Assembly: GCF_000238095.2 (NCBI RefSeq)
Contig: NZ_JH815225.1
Coordinates: 62,001-126,000 of the forward strand
From: Peptoanaerobacter stomatis
Lineage (GTDB): Bacteria > Bacillota > Clostridia > Peptostreptococcales > Filifactoraceae
DNA: 64,000 nucleotides
Direction: 5' to 3'
Shown here: one piece after another, positions 44,622 through 55,010 of the stretch
Layout of the letters: the number at the start of each line of letters is the position of its first letter
Numbering within the stretch: position 1 is the stretch's first letter
Made by a program: the position numbers and the translations under genes
The notes under the pieces: generated by a model
Database searches by the model: none
The model's input: the letters and a program-made list of their open reading frames with translations, nothing else
What the model was told of the DNA's origin: nothing

Positions 44622-45449
44622 TTATCTTGAAAGGTTTCCTCTAAGTCTGTCATCTTTGTAATCAAAAGAACCTAATTGTTTGCTGTTGTTTGATTCATCA
44701 TATATTGTGAAGTAAACATTTACATTTTTGAACGGCTCTTTTTTTGTTATTTCTCTACCTACATCTTCAAGAAGACGTGTTAATTGTCTGTCGTTATCTT
44801 TTAATGCAGTTACATCATCATTGGAAAGTCCTTTGATATATACTTCTGCTTCAAAATCTCTTTTATATCTGAAACTGTAGCTTACTGTAAAGTCTTTTCT
44901 GTTTATGGTAATTCTGTCGTAGTCTCTGTCTCTGCTTATATCAGATTGTAAATCATATACTTTGTTTTTTATATCTCTGTCATCTGAAGACGGAGTTGAT
45001 CTGCTGTCAGATTTTTTCTTCAAATCGCTGTTTTCATCTGTAAGTTTTTTTACATTTTCTTCAAGCTCTTTTATTTTTACATCTTTTTGAGCTATTTGAG
45101 TAGCAAGCTCATTTAATTTTTGCTCATAATAAGCACTCTTATCTTCCGCAGCTTGTGCAGGCATAACTCTAAGTTCAGCCGGCATACCTGCATTTTGTGG
45201 TATCCATTGTACATTAGCTATACCAAGATCGCTCAAAGTAGATATAGGTACATATACTCTTGAGTTAGCTATAAAAGGTTTTTTAGTTATATCGCTTATA
45301 TATTGAACTATGTTGTTAACCTTAAAAGTAAAAGTATCATAATATGCTTGTTGAGCTACAGGTATGCTTGCAGCGTATGAAGAGCTGAAAGAAGCTAAAC
45401 CTATTAACAATCCGCAAAGAGCGACGTTTTTTAAAAATTTAAATTTCAT
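44622..45449 (-). CDS. Secreted protein with stalk domain and coiled coil
   Basis: I recognise the type, not the exact function. A signal peptide covers about residues 1-26 (cleavage near SYAAS). Residues about 40-95 (FKVNNIVQYISD..., PFIANSRVYVPISTLSDLG) resemble the copper-amine-oxidase N-terminal-like stalk domain found in Firmicute exported proteins. A coiled coil (about 105-150, KLNELATQIAQKDVKIKELE) and a C-terminal beta-rich domain follow. No lipobox, SLH or sortase motif. CGGAGG lies before ATG. Divergent from the IPT/TIG gene, so it may share regulation with that surface locus. Confidence 0.8.
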   Translation of the reverse strand: MKFKFLKNVALCGLLIGLASFSSSYAASIPVAQQAYYDTFTFKVNNIVQYISDITKKPFIANSRVYVPISTLSDLGIANVQWIPQNAGMPAELRVMPAQAAEDKSAYYEQKLNELATQIAQKDVKIKELEENVKKLTDENSDLKKKSDSRSTPSSDDRDIKNKVYDLQSDISRDRDYDRITINRKDFTVSYSFRYKRDFEAEVYIKGLSNDDVTALKDNDRQLTRLLEDVGREITKKEPFKNVNVYFTIYDESNNSKQLGSFDYKDDRLRGNLSR

Positions 45450-45817
45450 AAATTACCTCCGATGTATGATATAGTTTTGCAAATTATTATCTTTAAATAT
45501 CAATTTTATATTTTTTATAAAAATAACAATTTGAATTTATTCTAATAGTCATTATACTATGTTTTTGTTGCATTTGAATTACAAAGATATTACAATAGAT
45601 TAAAAAGAATATTATTTTCTTCATAATTGATGGAAATTTACGATAAAAATTAAGTAAAACATATAAATTATTTTTCTTATTTATGATATAATAATTGATA
45701 TAGTTTTTCTGATTTTCAGCATATTTTGTCATATTATTTGACGAATAATATTAATTAAGCATTCAATAAATTAAGCCACAGTATCTTGCAAAATATAGAT
45801 TTTAAGGGGGAAAAATT
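45450..45817. other. 368-base divergent promoter region
   Basis: AT-rich spacer between the minus-strand secreted protein and the plus-strand giant gene. A TTGACG at 45738-45743 with a TTCAAT 18 bases later is a possible plus-strand promoter. No credible open frame or structure is seen. Confidence 0.4.
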
Positions 45818-48800
45818 TTGAGTAAATTTAAAAGATGTATAGCGTTTATACTATCATTTATATTGATTTTTACGCTTATACCAAAAGAAGTTTTTGAAGT
45901 TTTTGCAGCACCTGTGAACATAACAATTACAAATTTTGACTATATTCAGACTAATAATTCCGGGAATACCAGCGTTAGAGTGGTAATAAAAGGAACTAAT
46001 TTTCTACAAATGCTAAGTGGAACAAAAGAAGAAAGTGTAATCAAAGATATACTTGTGAAATCAGGTGCAGAGCCTAAATCATTGATGCAAGGAGATGCTG
46101 TAACTCAAGGAGTGAAAGTAAATGTTACAGATTCTCTAATAACTATAGTTGCACCTAAGGACGGAGATTTTGCAACTTTAAATATAAATACGAATGCAAA
46201 AAACACTATAACAATAAATACAAAATCATTGCCTACGAATTCTTATGATTTTGATGTACAAATAAACAATTTACCTTCAATGTCAGGTAGTTTAGATAAT
46301 AAAAGAAACTATGTTGGACAAAAGCTTACTATAAAAGGTGCCAATTTTAATGGAGTATCTGATACTGTAATCGCAGGTGCATCACATCAGGCAGCAACAG
46401 GTGAAATGCAAGTAGATGCGTCAGGAAATACAATAACTATACCGAAATTGATAAAGGGTACTTTGAATAAAGACGAGAAAATACAATTTATAAAAGTCGA
46501 TACAACATCTAATACAACAGGAACTATAAGACCGGCTATACAATTTACGGCAGAATATCTTAATAAAATACTTGTCTTTGAAAAATTGGTTGGTATGGAC
46601 AATCTTGAGGTATTGCCTTCAGAAGGTCCTCACTCTACACCAAGCAAGATAACTGTAAGAGCGAGAGATATGTCAGGCAATTTGCTTAAAAGGATATTTA
46701 ATTCAAATAATGAATTATATTTGAGAAGAGAAGTTAACGGAAAAGAAGAAAACTTAAAATTAACAGATGTAAAGCTTGTATATGAAGATCCTGATAATAC
46801 ATCAAGTGATGTGGTAGCAATAGAAGGTTGGACACCAACAGGTACAAGACCTGCCCCATCTGTATGGGATTTGGTTGTAAAAGATAAAGGAAATGTATCA
46901 TCAGAAGGTGTTAAACAAAGAGCGTTCACATTTAGTACATCTAACCCTGCACCTCAGATAACAGGTATATCTCCTGCAGAAGGACCTGATACCGGTGGTA
47001 CAGATGTTTTGATAACAGGTAAAAACCTCATCAATGTAAATACACCGGGAATAAAAATACCCAATAATTTTAGATTATTGCCAAGTGGAAATGCTACTGT
47101 TGAAGATAATGATACGCTTGTAGTAGAATATTCAGTGCCAGGCGGAACTAATCTTAAATACGGAGACAAAGTAGTATCAGGTGTAAAAAGAAAAATAAAG
47201 GTAAGAATAGCATCAATGACAAATGCCAACTCCGGACAGATATTCACGCCTACACAAACGCCTGGACCTGGAGTTACTCAAGGTGGTATAGAATACGGAA
47301 AATATCACTTTTTGGCAGGAAATGGAACAGACGGTTTGGTAGTTACTACTACAAATGCATCTACCGGAGGACCTCAAGATGTGATATTGGAAATGGATAC
47401 AATATTTACATTTAATGACAGTAGTGAAATAACAATACCGGAAGCGGCAAAGTATAAATCATTCACATATAATGAGAAAAATCCTACACCGGTAGTAGAT
47501 AAAGTCGAACTTGAATATGGATATTTCAACGACAGTGCTGAGGAAGGCGAACCTCCTGTTGGTGGAACAGACGGAGTTAAACCGTTGATGTTAAGGATAA
47601 CAGGGGATAAATTAGAAGCATATAAAGGTGCAGACGGAAAGATGAAATTTCCTACAGTACAATTTGTTTTGCCTGATAATACAGTGCTTCCTGTTGTATC
47701 TTCTACAGCAGATGATGACACAAAAGTTCTTGATGAAAAAGGCAATCCGATAGACGGTATATATAATAAAGTTGGTAAGACATTAGTTGTATCAATAATA
47801 CCGCCTACAAACGGAAAATATGATTTAAGACAATTAATTGGAAGTTCACAAGAACAACCTGGAGGGTATAAAAATTTAGAAGGTATAATACAAGTGACAA
47901 ACCCTTCAGGAAATCATAATACTACAAATGCGACAGGTTCAAAATTTCAATTCAGAAGACCTGTTGAGACTTCATATACAGATGTAAACAGTAAACAGCC
48001 TGTTATAACACAGATAACATCAAATGGAGCTCCACTTAAAAAACTTCCATCAGATGCAGAAACAACAATAGAAATAAGAGTAAAAGCTGTTGCAGGTATA
48101 TCAGATGCAAAAAAACTAATAGTTACTGTAGATGGTCTTGATATATCTAAAAATATAAAATCAACCAAGTTGGATGGAGAAGAAACAGTAATATCTTTAA
48201 CTGTTCCAAAAGGTTTTGTAGGAAAATCAAGATTGCAAGTGATAATTCCGGAAGGTCTTATGGATTCTTATCAAATAATTTTTGATAATGTTAGAGGACC
48301 GGAGATAAAAGAACTTATACCGGAAGAAGGAGATAAGGGCACTATAGTAGTAATAAAAAGAGATGATCAAGCTAATGAGGTCAGCTTTAAACCTCCAGTA
48401 GAAACTTCTTCCAACGAAGCGGAAAGAATAGGTTCAAAAGTATTATGGAACGGTATTGATATAAATGAAATCTTCAACGGATATACTAAAGACGGTGCTG
48501 GAAAAGTAGTATATCAGCAAAGTGATACCTTTAAAAATTTTAAACAATCAGATAAAGATGTGCCGGCAGAATTGGTAAACTTACCGGGTAAATATGTGTA
48601 TGTTGTAGATGCGAATACCATATATTTAAAAATACCGCAAGATGATGCTTTAAAAGAGGGAGAATATAATATACAGATAAAAAATCCCGATGGTAGTGAA
48701 AGCAGTATAGCAAAAGTATTTAAAATAGTAGATACAATAGATAAGACAAAAATAGGTACGATAAGTCCGAATGTAGATGATATAAAAGGTGGAATAATCA

Positions 48801-51800
48801 CCACTATAACAGCAGGAATAAAAGATGGAATACAAACTAACTTTAAAGGTGGAGTAGATGTATATATAGGCTCACAAAAAGCTGAAGTTATAGGTTATGA
48901 TATAGACAACAAAGAAGTTTATGTTAAAGTCCCACCATTAAAAGATTTTGAATTTCCAAAATCATTATCTGATAAGGTAGGTTCATATACAGTACCTGTT
49001 ACAATACAAAACAAAGTAAATAAATCAACAGATACAATAAATGATGGATTTATATACTTAAACCCAAATTACAAAGTGGAAATAACACAAGTGTATAATG
49101 AAAAATATTCTACAGATCCTAAAAATGCAAATGCCAATAAAGGTGTAGAAGGCGAATTTATAATAATAAGAGGTAGCAACTTCAGATTAGAAACTGATGC
49201 AAATGGAAATTTTGTATTGCCTAAAGTGATGTTTGGATATAAGCTGTCAGAAACTCCTGTAGCTTTCGGTGCAAAAAACTTAAAACCGGACGGTTCACCA
49301 CAAACAGATTCACAAGGTAGAGCTGAGCTTGAATGGATAAAAGTAAAAGTACCAAAACAGCCTACAATAGGTATAAACGCTGACGGTTCAGTAAATCTGT
49401 TAGTACAAAACCCTGACGGAGCAAAAGCAATAAAAGAAAAAGGCTTTATATATAACAAAAATAATCCAAGCATAAATGAAAAAGCTTCAATATTGCAAGC
49501 ATCAAGATTCCACGATACTATAACAGTTGTAGCAAAAGAAATTAATAAAGATGGGCTTGTTATAGCATTTGGAAATAAAAAATATGAAAAAGAGCTAAGC
49601 TCTACTGAAATGCAAATAGAAACCACTAAAGAAGTAGAAAAAATCGTAGTAAAATATATACCTAATACAAGTCAAAATATAGAAATATATTACAAAAAAC
49701 CTGACGGTACGTTGGTGCTTATGACAGATACACAAGGTACAACAGGCGGTAAAGCCAGATTAGGGGCAATAGGTGATAAAATCATAGTAGGTCTTAATTG
49801 GAAAAACCCTGCATATCATTCAACTGAAATAACTAAAAATCCGGAGCTTATATCTCAGCTTAATACGGAATATATGGAAATATATGCAGAAAATAAAGCA
49901 CCTAATATAAATACTTTAATAGTCAGAAGAGGACTTGGAAAATTAGTAGATTTTAAACAGGATTCTACAAGTGGAGATGCACAGCTTACAATAGAGACAC
50001 CATATAATGACAAGTCAGAAAAAACTACTATAACACTTATCAATTCTGACGGTTCATCAGCAACAGCACCATTTATTTTCCATGGAGGTCTTAACGGTCC
50101 TGAAATTACAGATATAGACGGAAGTAAGGATAGGGACATCACAATAGAAGGAAAAACTGTAAAAGCAAAAGTATATACGAGTGATTATACATCAGATACA
50201 GAAATAACTGTAATAGGTAAAAATTTTAAAGATATAGAAAAAGTGCTTGTAGGGGATAAAGAAGCGGAAGTCGTAAGTGTATCATCAGATTATACGAAAT
50301 TAAAGATAAAAGTGCCTAAAGGTAACAAAGATGATGTAGGAAAACCACTGCCAATCACAGTAGTTACAAAAGAAGGTACAGGATACTCAGACAAAGCGAA
50401 TCCTCCTGCTTACTTTATGTATATACAGGCAGGCTCTAAACCTGTAATAGAAAGCGTAACTCCAAAAAAAGGACCTCAAACTGGTGGAACAAAAGTTACT
50501 ATAACAGGTACTAACTTCAAAGATATAGATGAATTCGGTACAAAGGGAGATATAGAGGTATTTTTTGCAGGAGTAAAAGGAAAAGTATCAAAAATATTAA
50601 AAAATGAGAAAGGCGAAATAGTAGGTTTAGAAGCAATTACACCGGCAGTTGATATGATAGATGACAAATCAACGGTTGTTGTAAAAAATGCAGATGAAGG
50701 TAAATCTGAAGGTAGCGAATTTAAGTATATTTCACAACCTATTATTGAAAAAATGGAAGGCAATTTTAAATTTTTTGCCGAAAAAGGTGAAGAAGATGAT
50801 GATGTAAAAGTAACCATAATAGGTAAAAACTTTTATAATCCTTCAAAAGTAATGATAGGCAGTAAGACAATAAAGGTAGATAAAAATAAAGATAACAAAG
50901 AAAATGAATTGATGCTCGGAGTAAAATCAGACGGCTCAAACCAATATGTTGAGCTTGAAAAAGATAAGGACGGTAAAGTAAAGGGTTTGGAAATATCTGT
51001 TGGCAAAGACAATTCAAATTCATCAAATAACAGCAATGCAAATGCCAATAAAAATAAAAATAATACAACATCATTTACAATAACTGTTCCACAGATAACA
51101 TTTGAACAAATGGAAAGCATGGTATCAAAAAATATAGTAGTGATAAATGAAGATGGCGGTATATCTCCTGAAGTTCCGGCGGATATTAAACTTCCTGTTC
51201 CGCAAGCACCTGTAGTTATAGCCACTCCTGGATACGGAAATACAGTAGGCTTATCTTGGGATTTGAAAAAGGATGACAGAAACAAAGCTACAAGATTTGA
51301 GATATATGCAAAAGAATACGGAAGTTCAAATGACTATGCTCATGTTGGAGATTTACCGGCAAATGCAGACACATCAGACTTGAAATATACTTTTACAGTA
51401 AAAGATTTGAAACCGGATACCAATTATCAATTCAAAGTCAGAGTTATGAACAAATTCGGTGAGGCTGAAGACTTTGGATATGCAACAGTAAGAACACTTA
51501 AAAAAGAAGATGATTATAAAAACAAAGAAAAAGAAAAAGAACTTGAAAGAGCAAATACAAAAGTAAGACAAGAAGGTACAAAAACTGTAGTAGGAGACAC
51601 TCTCAAATATACAGTAGGAACAAAAGAAAATGTAATAGATTTGAGCAATTATCAAAATGTTGCAAAAAAAGAAATAAGAATACCAGCATCGCAGATAAAA
51701 TTAGCTCCAAATGCAAACATACAGATAGTTGATAAGAATATGAGATTATCAGTACCGTTTAGAGCTTTTTCATTAAATCAGGTTTCTTCATCAAGTGATA

Positions 51801-52105
51801 ATGCTGTAGTTGTAATAAAATTGCAAAATAATGACAACAAGCTAAACACATATGTAAGCAAAGCTATACCGAAAAATAAAAAGAGAATAACACAAGTCCA
51901 CAAGATAGATTTTCAATTGGAAGAACCTAAAAAAACAGTTCCGATTAAATTTACAAATGCACCATTAAATATGACACTCATACCAAACAAACAAGTAGGT
52001 GCGAGCATACTTGCAAAATATAATGAAAAATCAAACTCATTAGAGCAATATGCAGATTCCGGTGTAACACAAGGAGGATATTATGTACTACTTGGAAATA
52101 AATAG
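45818..52105 (+). CDS. Giant secreted IPT/TIG-repeat protein with FnIII domain
   Basis: A 2095-residue exported protein. A signal peptide spans about residues 1-30 (cleavage near VFAA). The bulk is about a dozen Ig-like IPT/TIG modules; clearest are PQITGISPAEGPDTGGTDVL (about 385), ITGKNL, PVIESVTPKKGPQTGGTKVT (about 1545) and TVIGKNF/TIIGKNF repeats. An FnIII domain lies at about 1793-1895 (NTVGLSWDLKK, LKPDTNYQFKVRVMN), then a 200-residue beta-rich tail. There is no SLH, LPXTG or membrane anchor. An Asn-rich linker lies near 1735. The start is TTG with AAGGGGG upstream. It overlaps the next gene by 23 bases. Likely a long surface fibre or adhesin; anchoring by the neighbouring SLH proteins is inference. 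Confidence 0.93.
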   Translation: MSKFKRCIAFILSFILIFTLIPKEVFEVFAAPVNITITNFDYIQTNNSGNTSVRVVIKGTNFLQMLSGTKEESVIKDILVKSGAEPKSLMQGDAVTQGVKVNVTDSLITIVAPKDGDFATLNINTNAKNTITINTKSLPTNSYDFDVQINNLPSMSGSLDNKRNYVGQKLTIKGANFNGVSDTVIAGASHQAATGEMQVDASGNTITIPKLIKGTLNKDEKIQFIKVDTTSNTTGTIRPAIQFTAEYLNKILVFEKLVGMDNLEVLPSEGPHSTPSKITVRARDMSGNLLKRIFNSNNELYLRREVNGKEENLKLTDVKLVYEDPDNTSSDVVAIEGWTPTGTRPAPSVWDLVVKDKGNVSSEGVKQRAFTFSTSNPAPQITGISPAEGPDTGGTDVLITGKNLINVNTPGIKIPNNFRLLPSGNATVEDNDTLVVEYSVPGGTNLKYGDKVVSGVKRKIKVRIASMTNANSGQIFTPTQTPGPGVTQGGIEYGKYHFLAGNGTDGLVVTTTNASTGGPQDVILEMDTIFTFNDSSEITIPEAAKYKSFTYNEKNPTPVVDKVELEYGYFNDSAEEGEPPVGGTDGVKPLMLRITGDKLEAYKGADGKMKFPTVQFVLPDNTVLPVVSSTADDDTKVLDEKGNPIDGIYNKVGKTLVVSIIPPTNGKYDLRQLIGSSQEQPGGYKNLEGIIQVTNPSGNHNTTNATGSKFQFRRPVETSYTDVNSKQPVITQITSNGAPLKKLPSDAETTIEIRVKAVAGISDAKKLIVTVDGLDISKNIKSTKLDGEETVISLTVPKGFVGKSRLQVIIPEGLMDSYQIIFDNVRGPEIKELIPEEGDKGTIVVIKRDDQANEVSFKPPVETSSNEAERIGSKVLWNGIDINEIFNGYTKDGAGKVVYQQSDTFKNFKQSDKDVPAELVNLPGKYVYVVDANTIYLKIPQDDALKEGEYNIQIKNPDGSESSIAKVFKIVDTIDKTKIGTISPNVDDIKGGIITTITAGIKDGIQTNFKGGVDVYIGSQKAEVIGYDIDNKEVYVKVPPLKDFEFPKSLSDKVGSYTVPVTIQNKVNKSTDTINDGFIYLNPNYKVEITQVYNEKYSTDPKNANANKGVEGEFIIIRGSNFRLETDANGNFVLPKVMFGYKLSETPVAFGAKNLKPDGSPQTDSQGRAELEWIKVKVPKQPTIGINADGSVNLLVQNPDGAKAIKEKGFIYNKNNPSINEKASILQASRFHDTITVVAKEINKDGLVIAFGNKKYEKELSSTEMQIETTKEVEKIVVKYIPNTSQNIEIYYKKPDGTLVLMTDTQGTTGGKARLGAIGDKIIVGLNWKNPAYHSTEITKNPELISQLNTEYMEIYAENKAPNINTLIVRRGLGKLVDFKQDSTSGDAQLTIETPYNDKSEKTTITLINSDGSSATAPFIFHGGLNGPEITDIDGSKDRDITIEGKTVKAKVYTSDYTSDTEITVIGKNFKDIEKVLVGDKEAEVVSVSSDYTKLKIKVPKGNKDDVGKPLPITVVTKEGTGYSDKANPPAYFMYIQAGSKPVIESVTPKKGPQTGGTKVTITGTNFKDIDEFGTKGDIEVFFAGVKGKVSKILKNEKGEIVGLEAITPAVDMIDDKSTVVVKNADEGKSEGSEFKYISQPIIEKMEGNFKFFAEKGEEDDDVKVTIIGKNFYNPSKVMIGSKTIKVDKNKDNKENELMLGVKSDGSNQYVELEKDKDGKVKGLEISVGKDNSNSSNNSNANANKNKNNTTSFTITVPQITFEQMESMVSKNIVVINEDGGISPEVPADIKLPVPQAPVVIATPGYGNTVGLSWDLKKDDRNKATRFEIYAKEYGSSNDYAHVGDLPANADTSDLKYTFTVKDLKPDTNYQFKVRVMNKFGEAEDFGYATVRTLKKEDDYKNKEKEKELERANTKVRQEGTKTVVGDTLKYTVGTKENVIDLSNYQNVAKKEIRIPASQIKLAPNANIQIVDKNMRLSVPFRAFSLNQVSSSSDNAVVVIKLQNNDNKLNTYVSKAIPKNKKRITQVHKIDFQLEEPKKTVPIKFTNAPLNMTLIPNKQVGASILAKYNEKSNSLEQYADSGVTQGGYYVLLGNK

Positions 52106-54926
52106 AGCAAAGACCTTAAAAGGTCTTTGCCTTTTCCTAACAGCATTTATTATAATTACAACTTCAATACTGAATATCTATGCAGAACAGCCGATTTCAT
52201 ACGGTAATTATCCTGTATTAAGAGGTACTACAAATCCACAAGAAATACAAGAGGATAATAAGATAACGGATGCGGGCAAAGATTTAAGACAAATGGTATT
52301 GTCATCAAGATTAAAAGCATTTAAAGTGCAAAACAATAAAATATATCCAAGCAGACAATTGACTAATCTTGATACAATAATTGCACTTACTGCGCTTTCA
52401 GGAAATGATAAAGATATAACCAACACTGATAATTTGCAAGAAACGTATAAAGCAAAAGCGATAGAGCAAGGATTTATAACGGAAGAAGAATTAAATAAAA
52501 AAGAAAATGAAAAATTTTTTGAAAATAAGACAACTATGCGACAACTCAACAACTATTTTTCAAAAATTATGAACAAAGAGATAAAATATACTTCGCCTAC
52601 AAATAAAATTGCAACAAGATTAGATTTGGCGAATATGATTTATGAGAATAAACAAGATTTATTAAATAAAGAAGATATATCAATATATTCAGGTCAAGTT
52701 ATAAGCAAATCACAGATAGTAGAAGACGGAAAGAATAAATCATTGATAACGGTTAAGCTTGACAAAAATATAGTAATAAAAAAAGACTCTCAAGATACAA
52801 AAAGAAACACTAATAATAAAAATAATTCTAATACTGCTGAAAAGCCTGAATACTCGGAAAATCAAGTTGATAAGATTGTAGATGACAACAGTTATGATTC
52901 CACAGTTGTATCATATCTGAATATAGTAAGCCAAAAGGATGTGCCTATACTCACACCGTCAGGCTTTACAACAGATGTAAATAATATATGGGAACAAAGC
53001 CAGATAAACATTTATACCAAAAACAACAATATAATCTATGTTGAACAGTTTACTGTGCCGACATCTGAAGTTGTGGGAGTATTTGAAAGCATAATGAAAG
53101 AGGATAAACAGCTTTTATCTAATGACTCATCAGAAAAAGGAGATAAATCAGCAGATAACACAACCAATATAATAAAAATAAAAGATTATAATAACAAAGC
53201 TCATTTATATAAATTACATCCGGATGTAAAGATTTTACAAGTAAATGGAGAGATAGGCGATAATATAAGTGTAGAAAAACCAGTAGATAAAGACCAACTC
53301 AGCTATGGTCAAGATGTAAGTCTTACAGTTAGAAACGGAGTAGTTACTTCTATCAAAGGTTATGTTCCTGTAGAAGAAGAACTCAATTCATATGTACCTC
53401 CTGAATCACAACTAAGCAGCGGAATTGTTTTAGATGTGAATGACAGCAGTATAACACTTACAAATAATAAGACATACAGCATAAGCTCAGATACACTTAT
53501 AATGAAAAATGGAGAAATAACTGATTATAGACAAATAAAAGATGGAGACAGATTAAAGTTCTTTTTTGATGACATATATTCAAATATACCTTCAAAAATA
53601 GAAATAGAAGGCAGTCAAAGGCAGGCGGACAGAATAATAAAAGCAAAAGTTGGTCCATATTCAATAGCCTCAAAATCAATCACATTGAAAGATACAAAAG
53701 AATTACAAAACGGACAATGGGTAGATACAAAAGAAGATGCAAAAGCATATGAAAATGTGAAAATAAGAGGAGATATATATGCCAATTCAGCAAAAGTAAA
53801 TAATAAACTGAAAAATTACAACAATCAGGAGATATATGCAGTTTTAGCAAAAAATCAAGGCATACCTACAATAGAGCAAGGAAAAATAAGATTAGGAGAT
53901 TCTCTAAAATTTGACAGCAGTATTACTAATATAGATTATTCACAAAATACTTTACAGATAGACGGAAATCTTGTAAAATTTGATGATTCAACAATAATAA
54001 TAAAAGACGGAAATATTGTAAAAAGTGGAAATTTAGAAAAGAATATAAACAGCAATATAGAAACCAATCTTTTGAAAACTGCTCAGATAATAGTGCAAAC
54101 AGGTGCAAGTCTTAATATAGATAAATCAGAGAACTATCCATACAAAATATACAGAGGAACTTTAAGAGATGTGTTCGATTATTCAGTATTATTAGGAAAT
54201 GACATAGAAAACGGACGAAAAGTTAATCACTACTTTATGTGGCAAGGCGGAGTTTGGAACAGATTATCAGAAGGAAAGACTACGCCGAGGATAAACTTTA
54301 CAGAGCAAACTCAAGTATATGACTTTGACAACAACAAAGCACTTACAATAGATGAAATAAGACAAAAACAATACGCTCTTAACGCATTCGGAATAAGACC
54401 TGATTATTTTAACAGACAAGTCTATATTGTAACAAAAGATGATGTAGCAGTATCCATAAATTTCATAAAAGCACAAGGTTATGTTCAAGTCAATTCACAA
54501 AACTTGATAGTGGCAAAAGGAGTTGGAGAGTACACATCATCAGATAACAACAATAACAATGGAAATAATAATAACAACAATAGTAATAATAATGCCAACA
54601 ATAACAATAATAATCAGAAAAAAGAGTCTATAAAACCTGTGCTTATTAAAAATATATATGAATACAATTCAAATACAAACAGATTACAGCCGGTAGCTCC
54701 AATAACGACTACAGACACTGCAACACAGCAAATAAAGAAAACTCCTGTAAGAAAATTGATAAACGTTCAAAAAGCGGTTGTAATTTATAACGGAAAAGCA
54801 ATAATGAAGACATCTCCTGATACATTAAAAGATAAAAATTTGACAATAATATTTAAGCAAAATAGGGATAAAAAAATAACAGACAATATTGAAGAACTGG
54901 ACGCAATAGTAGTTATAGCGGAATAA
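52083..54926 (+). CDS. Large exported protein with degenerate SLH-like N-terminus
   Basis: A 947-residue protein with a signal peptide (about residues 10-37, GLCLFLTAFIIITTSILNIYA). Residues about 60-180 look like weakened SLH motifs (LKAFKVQNNKIYPSRQLTNL, KIATRLDLANMIYEN). The rest repeats small beta domains, for example SGIVLDVNDSSITLTNNKTY and TNIDYSQNTLQIDGNLVKFD, like those in clostridial S-layer proteins. An Asn/Ser-rich linker lies at about 824-840. The ATG has AGGAGG 5 bases upstream, inside the end of the IPT/TIG gene, so translation is coupled. I do not know its function. Confidence 0.88.
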   Translation: MYYLEINRAKTLKGLCLFLTAFIIITTSILNIYAEQPISYGNYPVLRGTTNPQEIQEDNKITDAGKDLRQMVLSSRLKAFKVQNNKIYPSRQLTNLDTIIALTALSGNDKDITNTDNLQETYKAKAIEQGFITEEELNKKENEKFFENKTTMRQLNNYFSKIMNKEIKYTSPTNKIATRLDLANMIYENKQDLLNKEDISIYSGQVISKSQIVEDGKNKSLITVKLDKNIVIKKDSQDTKRNTNNKNNSNTAEKPEYSENQVDKIVDDNSYDSTVVSYLNIVSQKDVPILTPSGFTTDVNNIWEQSQINIYTKNNNIIYVEQFTVPTSEVVGVFESIMKEDKQLLSNDSSEKGDKSADNTTNIIKIKDYNNKAHLYKLHPDVKILQVNGEIGDNISVEKPVDKDQLSYGQDVSLTVRNGVVTSIKGYVPVEEELNSYVPPESQLSSGIVLDVNDSSITLTNNKTYSISSDTLIMKNGEITDYRQIKDGDRLKFFFDDIYSNIPSKIEIEGSQRQADRIIKAKVGPYSIASKSITLKDTKELQNGQWVDTKEDAKAYENVKIRGDIYANSAKVNNKLKNYNNQEIYAVLAKNQGIPTIEQGKIRLGDSLKFDSSITNIDYSQNTLQIDGNLVKFDDSTIIIKDGNIVKSGNLEKNINSNIETNLLKTAQIIVQTGASLNIDKSENYPYKIYRGTLRDVFDYSVLLGNDIENGRKVNHYFMWQGGVWNRLSEGKTTPRINFTEQTQVYDFDNNKALTIDEIRQKQYALNAFGIRPDYFNRQVYIVTKDDVAVSINFIKAQGYVQVNSQNLIVAKGVGEYTSSDNNNNNGNNNNNNSNNNANNNNNNQKKESIKPVLIKNIYEYNSNTNRLQPVAPITTTDTATQQIKKTPVRKLINVQKAVVIYNGKAIMKTSPDTLKDKNLTIIFKQNRDKKITDNIEELDAIVVIAE

Positions 54927-54939
54927 TTAAAGTGTTAAA

Positions 54940-54975
54940 TAGACAATATGATAATTTATTTTACCATATTGTCTA
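54940..54975 (+). other. Hairpin between the second and third surface genes
   Basis: TAGACAATATG (54940-54950) pairs perfectly with CATATTGTCTA (54965-54975). No T run follows, so it may protect mRNA ends or give partial termination within the surface operon. Confidence 0.5.
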
Positions 54976-55010
54976 TCATAAAAACAGGAATATAAAAAGA
55001 GGAATATATA

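Noticed and set aside
48514-50142. Several minus-strand open frames across the giant IPT/TIG gene
   Set aside because: They lie opposite a continuous 2095-codon frame with clear domains, have no ribosome-binding sites and show repetitive Ser/Ile-rich translations typical of antisense frames.
54547-54617. Short tandem array resembling a CRISPR or satellite
   Set aside because: It is in-frame AAT/AAC codon repetition encoding an Asn-rich linker; repeats have no spacers and lie inside a gene.
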